DNA of 64,000 bases from Bedellia somnulentella (lineage: Eukaryota; Arthropoda; Insecta; Lepidoptera; Bedelliidae). Position 1 is the stretch's first letter. Each line of letters begins with the position of its first letter. Shown piece by piece: positions 21,484 to 33,716 of the stretch. Position numbers and translations under genes: made by a program. The DNA lies in assembly GCA_963576735.1 (NCBI GenBank), contig CAUYWD010000241.1, positions 1-64,000 on the forward strand. Reading direction: 5' to 3'. The notes beneath the pieces are model-generated. The model was not told the origin of the DNA, did not search any database, and saw only the letters and a program-made list of their open reading frames with translations.

Positions 21484-21680
21484 CTTTATTTCTGCGGTTG
21501 TCCTAAGAGAAGAATTAAGGTATCGGGGCTTGTTAAAATACGTTAATGTGGTGGAAGACCGATCACCAATAACTTTTATTTGACTATCTTTTTCTTCACT
21601 CAATTTCAAAAGTGGCTGAGGTACTTCTAATTCTGAAACTTTAAGAATGTATTTTTTGTGGGGAAAAAATGGGTACTGAA
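21484..21680 (+). repeat. SINE A, degenerate
   Basis: TTTCTGCGGTTGTCCTAAGA and TCAAAAGTGGCTGAGGTACT. Confidence 0.5.
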
Positions 21681-21934
21681 AACACCAGATGACCAAATAT
21701 CCGTAAGTCATCCGGATTTGTCAATTAAGTGAAAAAATACTACAAGTTCTTAGAAAATACTTTATTAATTTAATTATTTGTACAACTGGCTTAAAATACT
21801 ACCTACTCATAATACAGACAAAAAAATATACAAATAAAGACAAAATGACATATCTCAAATGCATAGACAAAAATTGCCAACTTATAAATTAGTGCATTTG
21901 TCAATATTTAAATTCTAAATACAGAGTATTTTAG

Positions 21935-23100
21935 AAACATTTATTTATTTATTTATTTATTTAACAAAAAATGAAATCTTTACAGGTTATACCTAAAGCG
22001 ATTACATTTCACATGATATTATACTTATTTTAACTTATTATTTATTTCTACACCTTATTATAACATAAATACTTTAGTGCAGCACATTGGAAGTCACACC
22101 AAGAACACGCAAATATATCCACCTCTTCCGATATATTGCCAAGTGCGATTTGCGCTCGAATAATTGGACTCTCTATCAACAAATTCGTCCGTGACTGAGG
22201 AATTTTAAAAAGTCTTCCCCGTCGTCGTCTCAAAGTCCCACTAGGTACCGCCAAATTTAATGTGCCTAGTATAGTGGGATTATAAATACTCCCTCTAAAC
22301 ACCCTTAGAATATACACCATTAAAGTAAGATCACGTCTTACTTCTAATGTGTTGTACCCTACCATACCTAAAACAAATTTAGTGGGATACATTAATGGGT
22401 AGAATGGATATACCCCATACAATTTCAAATACAAAAATCTTAAAAATTTATTCTGAATTTTCTCCACCATGAGACTATACTTAGTTTCATGGGGAGCCCA
22501 GATGACTGCGTTAAATTCTAATTTTGTCCTAACTAAACAATTGGAAAGGGCTTTAATTGCATTAATATTTGTAAAATCTCGTGCAGTTCGAATTACGAAA
22601 CCCAACGTTCTAAACGCCTTCTTACAAATATCAATAATGTGAGAACTAAAAGATAGATCTGAGGTAAAATTAACCCCTAAATCCCTAACAGACTGCACTC
22701 TGGGCAAAACTTCCTCCTTAATTTGATACCGGTAATGGTAAACCGTCTGTTTTTTACTAAATGTAATTACTGCACATTTCCTCGAATTAAAATATAATTT
22801 ATTCTTATCCCCCCAGCAAATTATTCTATTAATGTCCTCCTGCAAGTGTTTACAATCATCTTCACTTTCTATTGGATGCAATAATTTAACATCATCCGCA
22901 AAAATAAGGCAAGTTGCATGGTGAACTACTTTCGGCAAGTCATTTATCATAATCAAGAACTCCAATGGACCCAAGTTACTTCCTTGACTGACGCCGGAAT
23001 GAGTATAATACTCGTCAGATAAATAACCGCCATAATCCACGTACTGCCGTCTGTTACGTAAATAACTTGCAAAAAGTAGCATAGAGTGCGGCGTGAAACG
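21935..23100 (-). mobile_element. 5'-truncated LINE with reverse-transcriptase frame
   Basis: The frame 22048-23082 (344 codons) opens within the reverse transcriptase. It shows SGVSQGSNLGPLEFLIMIND, FADDVKLL, VRDLGVNFTSDLSFSSHI and the long C-terminal region of CR1/Jockey-type elements (LRRRRGRLFKIP). To its left lie the 3' UTR and an (AAAT)n tail on the minus strand (plus-strand ATTT repeats at 21939-21964). The normal Pro in GVPQG is Ser and the Leu in GPLLF is Glu, so activity is doubtful despite the open frame. Confidence 0.88.
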
Positions 23101-23318
23101 AAACGTATTATAATTATAGACTATATTTGATCCTATAACATTCTCACAGAGATGTTTAGAAATATAATATACAAAGTTTCGGATAAGGAACTACTGGTTC
23201 TAACAAAATAAATGTTAATTTCCTTCAGGGGATTTAAGGCCCTTTTTTTTAATAAACCATGTGACTATAATTTTGGTATTAGTGACCATAATTTGCAAAT
23301 AATTTTAGATATATCATT

Positions 23319-23977
23319 AATTCGGTATGCAAAGTTTTATAAGTGATGCTGATTACAAAACCATTTCGAGATATTATATTTATAAACAATATTTACGTGA
23401 AATCAAATGAAATAAAGCTAAGATGACTGTTATTTTATCAAAAAGCCGTAACAGTGTTTGACCTTCAATGTTATTTCAAAGACATTCATTTTTGCAGTTT
23501 ATGAATAAAATATCGAGAATCATAGGTTTGTATCGTAATAATTTCATTTGAGATCACAAATTTGTGAAAAGTTTTGCAATCAGCAACATTTTTACTAAAA
23601 ATTTCACTTCAGTTGCATGTCGCTTCATGACTCTGTGGGAGTCATGTTAGAGCGCACGCTACTGCGGACTCACTCGCACATAGCAGCGTCTCACTCATAT
23701 CCTACATCGCGGTATGTAAATGTTTTTCGAGTTAAGAATAAATACAAATTATAAGTTGGTACACAGCAGGGTGCACTGGCCAGTATATCTTTGCTGTTTT
23801 TACAATTCTGTCAATCGATGACGTCATTAAGTACAAAAATCGAACAATCTCAAAAAAATCATAACTTTCAAATTAGTAAAGTTAAATGAAAAATATTCAA
23901 ATCAGTCTTTTATTTTCGGGTTGGCTATCGAATAAAAACATCTAATGAATACAATAAAAAACGTTGCATACCGAATT
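23319..23977. mobile_element. MITE family D, long copy
   Basis: Ends AATTCGGTATGCAA and TTGCATACCGAATT. Shared interior blocks include ATTTCATTTGAGATCACAAA and ATCGATGACGTCATTAAGTA. Compared with the copy at 29352 it has about 170 extra bases (roughly 23626-23800) that include an AGCAGCGTCTCACTCATATC segment. Confidence 0.75.
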
Positions 23978-23984
23978 CTTTATT

Positions 23985-24095
23985 TATATTATCTTCTCCC
24001 CAAATGAACTTAAAAAAGTAACCAATAAAATTAGTTTCTGATATCTTAGGTTTTCTTTTAGGGAGTTACAGCCTTGAGGATAGGTAAAAGTAAAT
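23985..24095 (+). repeat. SINE A 3' half, very old, near the KIN17 3' end
   Basis: CTTCTCCCCAAATGAACTTA and GGGAGTTACAGCCTTGAGGA. Confidence 0.4.
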
Positions 24096-24198
24096 ATATA
24101 TAAAGAAATATTCGAAATCATTTAGTTTGTTAAAATCAGAAGTTTCTTATAAAATATTATATTACAATCATTCACATATATAAGCCAAATATATAAAT

Positions 24199-27100
24199 TT
24201 ATGAATTAACTTTACATATATCTTCATATTGTACCGCTTTCACTAATCTTCCGTGGAGAGGTCCTTCGCTTACCTACAAAATTAACATTTAAATAAATTT
24301 ATCAATCGTTATAGTACGGTGCAAAAACACTTCATGTTTAATTGATTTAAATATATATTTTTCATATTTTTTAAATATTTTTTATTTATACATACATATA
24401 CTCACGGCTATAAATCCCTAGATGGGATAGCCAGAGCTAAGGTATTAGAAATTCCTCAGCCACTTTTGGAAAGTTAAGTGGGGAAAAGATGGTAAAATAA
24501 AGGTTGTTGGTAACGGGTCTCCAACCACATCGCCCAAAAATCACTTAAAAAGCCCCTGTACCTTATATATTATTATATTGTAATTCCTTAGCTCTGGCTA
24601 CCCCTTCTAGGGAAATATAGCCGTGAGTATATGTATGTATGTATTTTTTTAAACTAATACTAATAAAATGTTTTTTTCACCGCTTCTCCTCCAAAAGTGG
24701 CTGACTATCATACCAAATAATTAACAAACCCATAAATAAACCTCCCTGAAATAATGAATACAACAAAATTACATCAAGTCAAAATACATACATACTTACG
24801 CCATTATTTCCCATTCGAGTAGGCAGAGAAGTAAAAATATACCAAAATAAAGACATTTTCCTACATATTCGTACCTCAACTTCACAACAATAGTTGTCAG
24901 TGTCCAAATTCCGTAAAATTCCTTTCAAGCCGCGATACGCTCCGTTCACGAATAATACATTTCTACCAACCGATGGAATTACGGTTTCTACGTGATTCTG
25001 TAACAATAATAACCATAATTTATTTATTTATTAAGGATACAAAGAGTTAGTTGTGTAGTGTGGGCTTAGAATAGCACCACCCTATTTCTTCCGGTGGGTG
25101 TACGTAAGAGGCGACTAACGGTATTGATGCTTATGAGGGATTTTTGGGCGATGTGGTTGGAGACCCATCACCAACAACCTTTATCTCACCATCTTTTCCT
25201 CAATTAACTTTCCAATAGTGGCTGAGAAATTTCCAATTCCTTAGCTCTAGTTACCCCTTCTTGGGAATTATAGCCGTGAGTATATGTATGTATGTACAAA
25301 GAGTTACTTAAATTTAAGACCTGTAGCTCAAGAGCAAGCCCAGCTCAAGCTAAATACTAATAAAGAAAACCTAAGTTATTAAGAAAACGTAAGAGGCGAC
25401 TAAGGGTATTGCGGCGGGGCTTTTTATTGGATTTTTCACCAACCAACCAACAACCTTTATCTCACCATCTTGTCCCCACTCAACTTCCAAAAGTCACTAA
25501 GGAATTTATAATTCCTGAGCTCTGGATACCCCTTCTACGGATTTAAAGCCGTGAGTATATGTATGTATCTATGTATGTATATTATTAATAACACCATACT
25601 TGATCCAATTTAAGACATTCAGAGAGACAGGTTAAACTGAACTGAAGCTCTCGCTACCCCTTTTAGGGATTTAAATCCGTGAGTATACATACATACATAT
25701 ACTCACGGCTACAAATTCCTAGAAGGGGTAGCCAGAGCCAAGGAATAAGGAATTTCTCACCCAGTTTTGGAAACTTGTGTAGGGAAAAGATGGTAAAATA
25801 AAGGTTGTTGGTGATGGGTCTCCAACCGCATCGCCCAAAAATCACTTAAAAAGCCCCTATACCGTTAGTCGCCTCTTACGGTCACCCATGGGTAGAAATG
25901 GGGTAGTGTTATTCTAAGGCGACACTACACGGCGAGTTTATTTCTGCTGTTTCCACACATTTATATGCATTAAGTTAATAGCAGTTATTTCAATACTATA
26001 ATACTTATAAAATTTTACCTGATCCAATTTAAGTCGTATTTTCTCATCAACCAGTTTAACCTGAGCGGCATATTTGTCTATCACACTTTCCACCACACCT
26101 TTCCGTTTATAGTATTTATCACCAAGAGATTTCGTCACTACTTTCACTACGATACCTTCGGTTAACCAGTAGTCTTTTCTGAAACATATCATAAACAAAT
26201 AAAGAATAAATAAAGGAAAGAAAAATTTCGACACAGGCGGGAATCGAACCCGCGATCTCGGGTATACGTCCCGACGCTCTGCCAATTGAGCTACCGTGTC
26301 AATGGCAATCCCCACATGAAGTTTTCATGAACAAAAATATTTAAATTATATCGAAAACAGTTAAAAAATTAAATGAAAGAAAGAACATGTTTATTCGCTG
26401 CTGCAAAAAACAACTTACAACTAGGTTTACAAACATAAAACCTGATGTGTCACACAAAAAAAAAACAATTATTAGGTTTTCATACATACATACATACACA
26501 TACTCACGGCTAGATGGGGTAGCCAGAGCTAAGGAATAAAAATTCCTCAGCCACTTTTGGAAAGTTGTGTGGGGAGAAGATGGTAAAATAAAGTTTGTTG
26601 GTGATGATCTCCAACCGCATCGCCCAAAAATACCTTAAAAGCCCAAATAACGTTAGTCGCCTCTTACGTACACCCACCGGAAGAAATGGGGTAGTGCTAT
26701 TCTAAGCCGATACTACACAGCCTTAGGTTTTCAAATCATTTTATTGAATGTTTATAGTTATGTAAAAACTGTGACAATGTGGTTGAGACCTATCACCAAA
26801 TATTCTATATTTTGATTTCATTCCCAAATAAACTTACAAAACTGACACAAGTTTTTTTGTAATCTGAATGAGCACTTTCTGAATCTTTTTGAGCTATTAA
26901 GCCTTAATATGTATTTCATTCCGCACAAACACGCATCTCGCCCACGCCCGATTTCTGAATTGAGTATTCAAGCTGAGAACGACTTAAGTATCACATAATT
27001 TAAATCTTTTTGTTCATGAAAACCTCATGTGGGGATTATTACTAATAAATAAAGAATAAATAAGCGAAAGAAAAATTTCGACTCAGGTGGCATTTCTTTC

Positions 27101-30100
27101 CTTTATTTATTCTTTATTTATTAGACTTAAGTAACGTTTTGCCTCATTCGGTTGTTAGGATTTCAATGCGACAGAACGATACTAAAGTTGTTCTCAGCTG
27201 GAATACTCAATTCAGAAATCGAACGTCAGTTATTAAATGTATAACTGTTTTTTTTACCTTGTTTCTTTGTGTCAGTTATTATTATTTTGTATTATTATAT
27301 TATTATTTTTTTCTTTTGTAGTCTAACAATCTTAAAATAAAGTAAAATGTACAATTTTATTACTAAGATCTCTTTTTGTAAACAATTAATAAGCTTTTTT
27401 TGGTAGTTTTTGTTTTACCGATCCCTGCGATACAGTCTCCGCCTAGTGCAAGGATCATCAGTTTACTATGTATCTGCAATTTTTCTGTGTGTTAATAAAC
27501 TGTTTCTTTTTACATATATATGTCGCAGCCAACTGGTTAAATCAGCCAGCTGACAAAGCAGCTAGCTGCCTAATTAAACGCTGGCTCCTAGTAAAGGGCT
27601 AAACTTCAGTCAGTCATTTAGTTGAACACAACGTCCAACCACTTGGCTGAACGTTATATCGCCGTCTGGTTATCTAGGGTGACTATGACTTAAATAAGTT
27701 GTATTATGTACTTCTTATGCCGGCGATAATTTAATTATATTCATTTAATACAATATTAACAATTAAATGGAACAAAGCTTTGGCACAGTAACTAAAAGTT
27801 CAAACAACTAGTACCGACTTATTAAAAATGAACATGAGAATATAAAGTACTCTTATGTATTAATTTTAACTCTCTACTTTTTTATATATATTATTTATTG
27901 AAATTTCCATAATTTCAAACTTTTTTAAACAGTTATTCTATAAATTTTAACAGAAAAATAATGTAACGTCAGCCCAAATCAACGGGCTAACTATTCGATC
28001 AGCCGGGTGATAGGACGTTCGGTGACGACAATTCATTTTACAAGCGGGCTAGCCTTTTAACGAGGAGCCGGCGTTTAATTAAGCGGCTAGCTGCTTTGTC
28101 ATCTGTCTGATTTAACCAGTTGGCTGCGACATATACATATACTCACGGCTGTAAATCCCTAGAAGGGGTAGCCAGAGCTAAGGAATTAGAAATTCTTTAG
28201 CCACTTTTGGAAATGTGAGTGGGGAAAAGATGGTAAAAATAAAGGTTGTTGGTGATGGGTCTCCAACCGCATCGCCCAAACATCCCTTAAAACCCCAATA
28301 CCGTTAGTCGCCTCTTACGTACACCTATCGGTAGAAACGGGGTAGTGCTATTCTAAGCCGAAACTAGACGGCGATATTTTATTTACCTGTTACTTTTTTC
28401 CTTTTTACTCTCTTCCATCTTCATAATTTCATCCAACGCACTCTTTCTACTTCTTTCATCTTCTTTCGCTTTCTTTGTATCCTCTTTACTGCTAGAACTT
28501 CGTTTTGAATCTTCTTTCTTTAATTGTTTTAATGCTGATGGGGGTAGACTTTCAAGCTTTTTGTCTGTAAAGGGTAGAACAGTTGAAATAATGTTTGTTT
28601 ATATATACATACTTGTTAATATATATATATAAATGTGTAAATTATGTGTTATTATTTTGTGTTGTTATATGCTGTGTAGTGTCGGCTTAGAATAGCACTA
28701 CCCCATTTCTTCCGGTGGGTGTACGTAAGAGGCGACTAAGGGTATAGGGGGCTTTTTAAGTGATTTTTGGGCGATGCGGTCTGAGACCCATCACCAACAA
28801 CCTTTACTTTACCATCTTTTCCCCACTCAACTTTCCAAAAGTGGCTAAGGAATTTATAATTCCTTAGCTCTGGCTACCCCTTCTAGGGAAATAAAGCCGT
28901 GAGTATATGTATGTATCCTATTAAATAATTGATTTTTTAGTTACCCATACACAAGCATCCTTTAATATACAATCCCCACCCATTTACCAAAAGTAGCTGA
29001 GAAATTTCTAGTTCCTTAACTCTGTCTATCCCTTTCTGGTATTAAAAGCCGTGAGTATACGTCTGTAAGCATACAAACCATCAGCCTTCCTCTTCAATTG
29101 CAAGTTAAGTGTCAACCTCTCCTGACTACTCTCTCGTTTAAGTTCTGTGTACTCTGTCTGCGGTCTTCCCGCATCCTTATTGCGTTCTACTTGCTTGGCT
29201 ATGAACTCTAGCATGCGTTCCTGGAAAATATTTATTTGTTTCACTTGGTTATTTATTAGTTTAGCTTAGTTATTAGTCTTATTAGTGATACTAAATGGGC
29301 TGATTTGTAAGTGGTGGTTTGTAAAGAGGGTATGATAAAAATGGAATGCTACAGGTATGCAAAGTTTTTTTGGTATTTATTAAATATTTTTATTCGATAG
29401 CAAACACGAAAATAAAAAACAAATTTGAATATTTTTCATTTGAAATGAGTAATTGTAAAGTTATGATTTTTTAAAGAATGTTTAACTTTTGTACTTAATG
29501 ACGTCATCGATCGAAAATATCACGTAGCGACATGCAAATAAAGCGAAACGTTTAGTAAAAATGTAGCTAATTGCAAAATATTTCACGAATTTGTGATCCC
29601 AAATGAAATTATTACGATATTATACTAAACAAACCTATGATTTTCGATATTTTATTAATAAACTGCAAGAACGAATGTCTTTGACATAACGCTGAAGGTC
29701 AAATACTGTTACAGTTTTTTGCTAAAATAACGGTTACCTTAGCTTTGTTTGATTTAATTTCAAGAAAATATGTTTTAAAAACATAGTATCTCGAAATAGT
29801 TTCGTAATCAACACCACTTTTGTAAAACTTTGCATACCGAATTGTTTACTTAAACTTACACGAAAAATAGAAAGAACTTACAGATAAAACGTAAATACGT
29901 AAACTAGTTCAAAGTAAATAAGTCACAAAAAGATTCATCGCAACCATAGCAAAAGTATGGAAAGAGCAAAAATGATTTTGAACCTGGGAGACAAAGTAGT
30001 TTTTTTTTATTCTTATACGGTCATTTGAAACTCAGAACAGAATACAGGATTTCATGCTGAAACCATAGTATTTAATAAGACCAAGTATAGAAAGATTAAG

Positions 30101-32300
30101 GAATTAAGGCATAGATCAAGACATTTGTCAGACATGTTCACATAGTTTGAATCTGTTAAGTTCTCTGAAATTAGATTATATTACTGAATAAATTATATAG
30201 AATTTTGTATAATGAGAAAAATAAATATTAATGTAAATAAAGATGGAGAAATTTGCCATTATCATACAAAGCAGCAATTACTAGTCTCTGCCTACCCCAA
30301 TGGGAGCTAATGGCATATGTTGGTAGACATGATCCTGACAAAGGTCTCACTAATGTTTCCCTCTTTTCTAGGTAGGTTTTACTCCTCAACGGGAACATTT
30401 ATGAGCTGTTATGTTATTCACCCTTTATAAGGCAAGGTATGATCAAAATTTCATTATTTTTTTCTCAAATCAAACTTTATTTGCGAATATAGGTATTTGA
30501 CAAATTAGATGTTACAACATTTATTTAGACCATGCTATATTCCACCATCTGTGGCATGCAAATCATTGTATCATCATTGTATTTCACTTCTATTTGAAGC
30601 TAGGTAAGGTTGAAATTTTGGTGGTTGCTATATGCCCTCTGCCTTATAAAGGGTCAAGAAGAATTTTAATATAGTACCTGATCATCCTTATCCATCTTCT
30701 CCTTCTTCACCTTAGCCTCATGGGCTGCGATGGCCGCTGGATCCCTGTCAATGTAGGCCACAAACCACCCCTTCTCTGTTTCGTCCACAACACACTTCCC
30801 TTCTCGGCCTAGCCACTTCACAAACTCGGTAAGTGTTTCCCATTGTGTTGAGTTCATGTGGAGATGGTCTCTGGTTGGAAAAATACATAAATAGATGATT
30901 ATCTTACAGAGAAATAAAAAAGAAATGTGTAGTATTGGCCTACGAGTTAGCACTAACTGTGTACTTCTCATGGTTGTCATTTGAGGCAACCAAGGATTGG
31001 GGTTTTCACTGAAATGATTCTTTGGTACCAGCCACTAACCATTCTTTATCTAACAATCTTTTTCCTACTCAACTTTTAAAAGTGGGTGAAAATTCTATTA
31101 AATCAGTTAAAAACAATAGTCTGTAAGGCTACAAGCTACAAGGTAAGTGGGATGTATGCTAGCCCTCGGAGAGCGGCTGTAAACAAGCCAAAACAGCTTT
31201 ACCCAGGATCAACAAGCAACTTACTAACAAACTATTTAAACTTAACAAAAAACAAATTAGCTGGATTACAGCTACTGGATTACAGCTACCCTAACGGGGC
31301 ATGGCCCTTTTGACAAACACTTGTTTACCTTGGTATGCTGTGTAGTGTCGGCTTAGAATAGCACTACCCCATTTCTTCCGGTGGGTGTACGTAAGAGGCG
31401 ACTAATGGTATTGGGGCTTTTAAGGGATTTTTGGGCGATGCGGTTGGAGACCCATCACCAACAACCTTTTACTTTACCATCATTTCCCCACTAAACTTTC
31501 CAAAAGTGGCTGAGGAATTTTTAATTCCTTAGTTCTGGCTACCCCTTTTATGGATTTATAGCCGTGAGTATATGTATGTTGTTTACCTTGGGTGTTATAG
31601 ATAGCCCTCTGTGCAGAGCATGCATGGAAAAGGAAGAAACAGCGCACATGCTCCTCAAGTGTACAGGTGTAGCGGATTACAGGGTAAAACACCTGGGTGA
31701 CGCCAGGTCGCTCCCTGAGGTGTTCAAGGGCATTGGGGGGTCCTGAACTTTCTTAGTGAGCTGGGATGGCTAGAGTAGTGCCATTCCCTTGTCACGCAAA
31801 ATAGGCACCTAGCAGATGTCGACTTGCGGAAAACATACCCGTTCACAATACAATTACTGAACTTTCAAAAGTGGCTGAGGAATTTCTTATTTCAAATCTA
31901 AGCCTATCCTTTCTTCCTTTCAATTATAGTCTGTAGATGTTTACTTGTAAGAAGTGATTTTACACCAATACAAATCAACAAAAACCACTTACCGATGAGA
32001 AATATAATCCTGATAAACCTTATTAGCGCTAACTCTCTTAGTTCCGAACTGGCGCTTCAAAAGCTCCAAGTATCCATCACTAAACTCTTTGGAAAACTGG
32101 TCTATGTATTTACTGGCATTGTCGGCAAATAAGAGGAGTTGGCGTTGGTGAGATTCCGATGTAGTGTGGCATTTGAAACCGTTCTCATCTCTGCACTGTT
32201 TCTGACACATCTGGCAGTACCATCGGAGCTTCTGCAGGCCCTTAGCTTTGATTTTATTGGCTATGTACTTTGGAGTACCTTTCTCAGCTTTCCCACCCAT
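24199..32300 (-). CDS. KIN: DNA/RNA-binding protein KIN17, complete, 7 exons
   Basis: Minus-strand exons: 31993-32300, 30678-30870, 29079-29220, 28387-28564, 26019-26178, 24875-24997 and 24199-24273, all phase-consistent, giving 392 residues against 393 for human KIN17 (remembered length). The N-terminus holds the C2H2 finger (WYCQMCQKQCRDENGFKCH, then SESHQRQ) and the GTKRV/YISHR block. Exon 2 has the winged-helix hallmark MNSTQWETLTEFVKWLGREG and WFVAYIDRDP. A lysine-rich linker follows (exon 4, ALDEIMKMEESKK), then the tandem SH3-like region starting YWLTEGIVVKVVTKSLGDKY and VVESVIDKYAAQVKL, and the KOW motif VIPSVGRNVLFVNGAYRG. The last exon reads GPLHGRLVKAVQYEDI. KIN17 is a nuclear protein linked to DNA replication, repair and RNA processing. 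SINEs fill the introns but none breaks an exon. The ATG at 32300 begins MGGKAEKGTPKYIANKIK, as in the family. Confidence 0.95.
24385..24575 (-). repeat. SINE A2-like, 5'-truncated
   Basis: In the last KIN17 intron; stops after CCCCTGTACC. Confidence 0.82.
24588..24645 (+). repeat. SINE A 3' module only
   Basis: TAATTCCTTAGCTCTGGCTA through the TATG tail. Confidence 0.75.
24783..24832 (-). repeat. RTE 3' terminal module next to a KIN17 splice site
   Basis: ACATACATACTTACGCCATT and CGAGTAGGCAGAGA form the reverse-complement RTE end. It lies about 45 bases downstream of the donor of KIN17 exon 24875-24997. Confidence 0.5.
25052..25302 (+). repeat. SINE A1, full length
   Basis: GTTGTGTAGTGTGGGCTTAG start, KIN17 intron. 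Confidence 0.85.
25386..25585 (+). repeat. SINE A3, deleted
   Basis: The GATGCGGTTGGAGACCC part is missing after GGATTTTTC. Confidence 0.75.
25648..25685 (+). repeat. SINE A 3' module only
   Basis: CTCTCGCTACCCCTTTTAGG, tail to tail with the copy at 25686. Confidence 0.6.
25686..25934 (-). repeat. SINE A2, full length
   Basis: GGTCACCCATGGGTAGAAAT; tail to tail with the fragment to its left. Confidence 0.86.
26195..26358 (-). repeat. Family C retroposon, rearranged
   Basis: The tRNA-like domain (26230-26301) reads on the minus strand, then switches at ATGGC to AATCCCCACATGAAGTTTTC, the 3' arm on the plus strand. It lies in a KIN17 intron next to the acceptor at 26178. Confidence 0.8.
26478..26723 (-). 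repeat. SINE A1
   Basis: Terminal hairpin shortened to GGCTAGATGGGGTAGCC. Confidence 0.84.
26755..26915 (+). repeat. SINE A, very old
   Basis: ACAATGTGGTTGAGACCTAT and GCTATTAAGCCTTAATATG. Confidence 0.4.
26946..27225. mobile_element. MITE family F copy split by a family C insertion
   Basis: Same arms as 33717-33855. The left arm is interrupted at 26991-27123 by family C, with GACTTAAGTA duplicated on both sides (26981-26990 and 27124-27133). Confidence 0.8.
26991..27123 (-). repeat. Family C retroposon without tRNA domain, rearranged
   Basis: 3' arm on the minus strand, then TTTCTTTCCTTTATTTATTC on the plus strand. The whole is flanked by GACTTAAGTA duplications inside a family F MITE. 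Confidence 0.85.
27522..28131. mobile_element. Foldback element with inverted repeats over 100 bp
   Basis: The outer arms start GTCGCAGCCAACTGGTTAAA and its complement and match with interruptions for roughly 120 bases, the rest being AT-rich. TAT-rich flanks hide the exact duplication. It lies in a KIN17 intron and directly abuts the SINE A at 28131. Confidence 0.8.
28132..28373 (-). repeat. SINE A1-like with A2-type 5' end
   Basis: TACACCTATCGGTAGAAACG; abuts the foldback element, and ends 14 bases before KIN17 exon 28387. Confidence 0.84.
28671..28918 (+). repeat. SINE A1, full length
   Basis: GATGCGGTCTGAGACCC variant. Confidence 0.86.
28965..29070 (+). repeat. SINE A 3' half, old
   Basis: CCCACCCATTTACCAAAAGT to GCCGTGAGTATACG, ending 9 bases before the KIN17 exon at 29079. 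Confidence 0.65.
29352..29844. mobile_element. MITE family D, short inverted copy
   Basis: Reverse orientation relative to 23319-23977, with the same terminal GGTATGCAAAGTTTT and CATACCGAATTG and the same interior order. It lacks the middle segment, so it looks like an internal deletion derivative. Located in a KIN17 intron. Confidence 0.75.
29880..30270. other. KIN17 intron, nothing recognised
   Basis: AT-rich single-copy-looking sequence. Confidence 0.5.
30275..30315 (+). repeat. RTE 3' terminal module, minimal fragment
   Basis: CTCTGCCTACCCCAATGGGA followed by GCTAATGGCA in a KIN17 intron. Confidence 0.5.
30905..31092 (+). repeat. SINE A, very old
   Basis: AATGTGTAGTATTGGCCTAC and CTACTCAACTTTTAAAAGTGG. 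Confidence 0.45.
31336..31580 (+). repeat. SINE A1, full length
   Basis: GACTAATGGTATTGGGGC; in the first KIN17 intron. Confidence 0.87.
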
Positions 32301-32910
32301 TTCGGCAGGACTAACCTGTGTTTTTAAGTGGTTTTATTTGGGAGTAAATTGTTTGGTGGTTGTTTTGTAAAGTAATTAAGATTATGAGGTTTCGAAAATA
32401 GAGTAACTTGCGAAATACTATGTAACAAAACAGTATAACCTACAAAGTGGCAATACAAAACAACAAAACAGTAATCTGTCACTGTCGTCATACGTCAAGC
32501 GCAATGAAAATGTCATGTTGTCGTTCATTCATTGATAGAGTGGTTCGAGCGAGAATAGACCAGATAGAGGAGGTTGATCGAGTTCAGTTATTCGGCTTTA
32601 AAAATACCTACTTGAAGGTTTTTAGGTATTTATTAATGAGAAAGGCGCTGAACAGTCAATGTATTTTATAAAACAACCCTCAGATGGCAGAAAAACCGTC
32701 CTGCTCCTAAAAACAGGATAGCGATGTGCCCCACCAGACCAGAGGCTTCATTTATAAAATACACAAAAAGGTCAGCCAGCTCTTTCCTCCTTATTGTCGT
32801 TGTTAGTCAAGTTAAATATATCCGGATTAAACAGAAATACCTTATTTTGTATAATGTCTATTCTGAGGTTTTTGTGTCAGAGTGAAATATGACTAGGAAA
32901 AACATAATCG
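32301..32910. promoter_or_regulatory. KIN17 upstream region
   Basis: The first roughly 400 bases before the ATG carry no repeat, so the promoter and 5' UTR should lie here. I see no clear TATA box or other motif to place the start. Confidence 0.35.
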
Positions 32911-32913
32911 GAA

Positions 32914-33128
32914 ATACATACATACATATACTCATGGCTATAAATCCCTTAACAGGGTAGTCAGAGCATTAGAATTCAAAATTCCTAAGCCACTTTTGGA
33001 AGTTGATTGGGGAAAAGATGGTAATAATAAATGTTTTTGGTGACGGGTCTCCAATCACATCGCCCAAAAATCACTTAATACGCTAGCCCTATCCTATACC
33101 CTTAGTCGCCTCTTACGACCACCCAATC
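32914..33128 (-). repeat. SINE A2, 5'-truncated
   Basis: CCCTTAACAGGGTAGTCAGA to TTACGACCACCC; upstream of KIN17. Confidence 0.82.
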
Positions 33129-33189
33129 TAATGTAATATATACAAATAACTTGAACTGGGAAGAGGTAACTGGCTATACATGTATAGAT

Positions 33190-33262
33190 ATCAGGCCTAC
33201 ACCAACGGTTTTTTTCTTAAGTCATATCTGTGGTTAATTTATTAAAGCTAAGTTGAAATTAG
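33190..33262 (+). repeat. SINE B, central fragment
   Basis: GGCCTACACCAACGG and TCTGTGGTTAATTTATTAAA. Confidence 0.5.
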
Positions 33263-33324
33263 TTTTATGCCTACTAATTCGAACAAAACGTCCAATTTGC
33301 ACCTCTACCACCACTTCCGCCCCC

Positions 33325-33473
33325 TGATTATGTATCTTTAGCGACCGGCGATTGTGTCGCAAATTACACGATTATCGCTGTCAATGTCAAAAAATTGTAT
33401 GCAATTTGACAGTTTTGACAGCGACAATATTGCAACTTGCGACACAATCGCGGTCGCTAAAGATACATAATCA
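33325..33473. mobile_element. Palindromic MITE of 149 bp
   Basis: TGATTATGTATCTTTAGCGA opens it and the exact complement closes it. Pairing continues with few mismatches through GATTGTGTCGCAA, so nearly the whole element could fold into one hairpin. It is upstream of KIN17. Confidence 0.75.
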
Positions 33474-33716
33474 GCCCGCCGAGGTTTACCACGTGAACGT
33501 TGAGTTGATTTGAGGACATACTTACACATAACAATCAGTTTCTCTGCTACCTTTCCAGCAATCAAATCACAATGAAAACAATATTTAGTTGATTTGACCT
33601 ATGGAACATTATACTATAAATAAAACTCAGTTTCTTGTTAAGTATGTTATCTATTTACATATAGTTTTAAATATCTTCTACTATAATTTCAAACTGAATT
33701 GAATTTACTGACTAAC

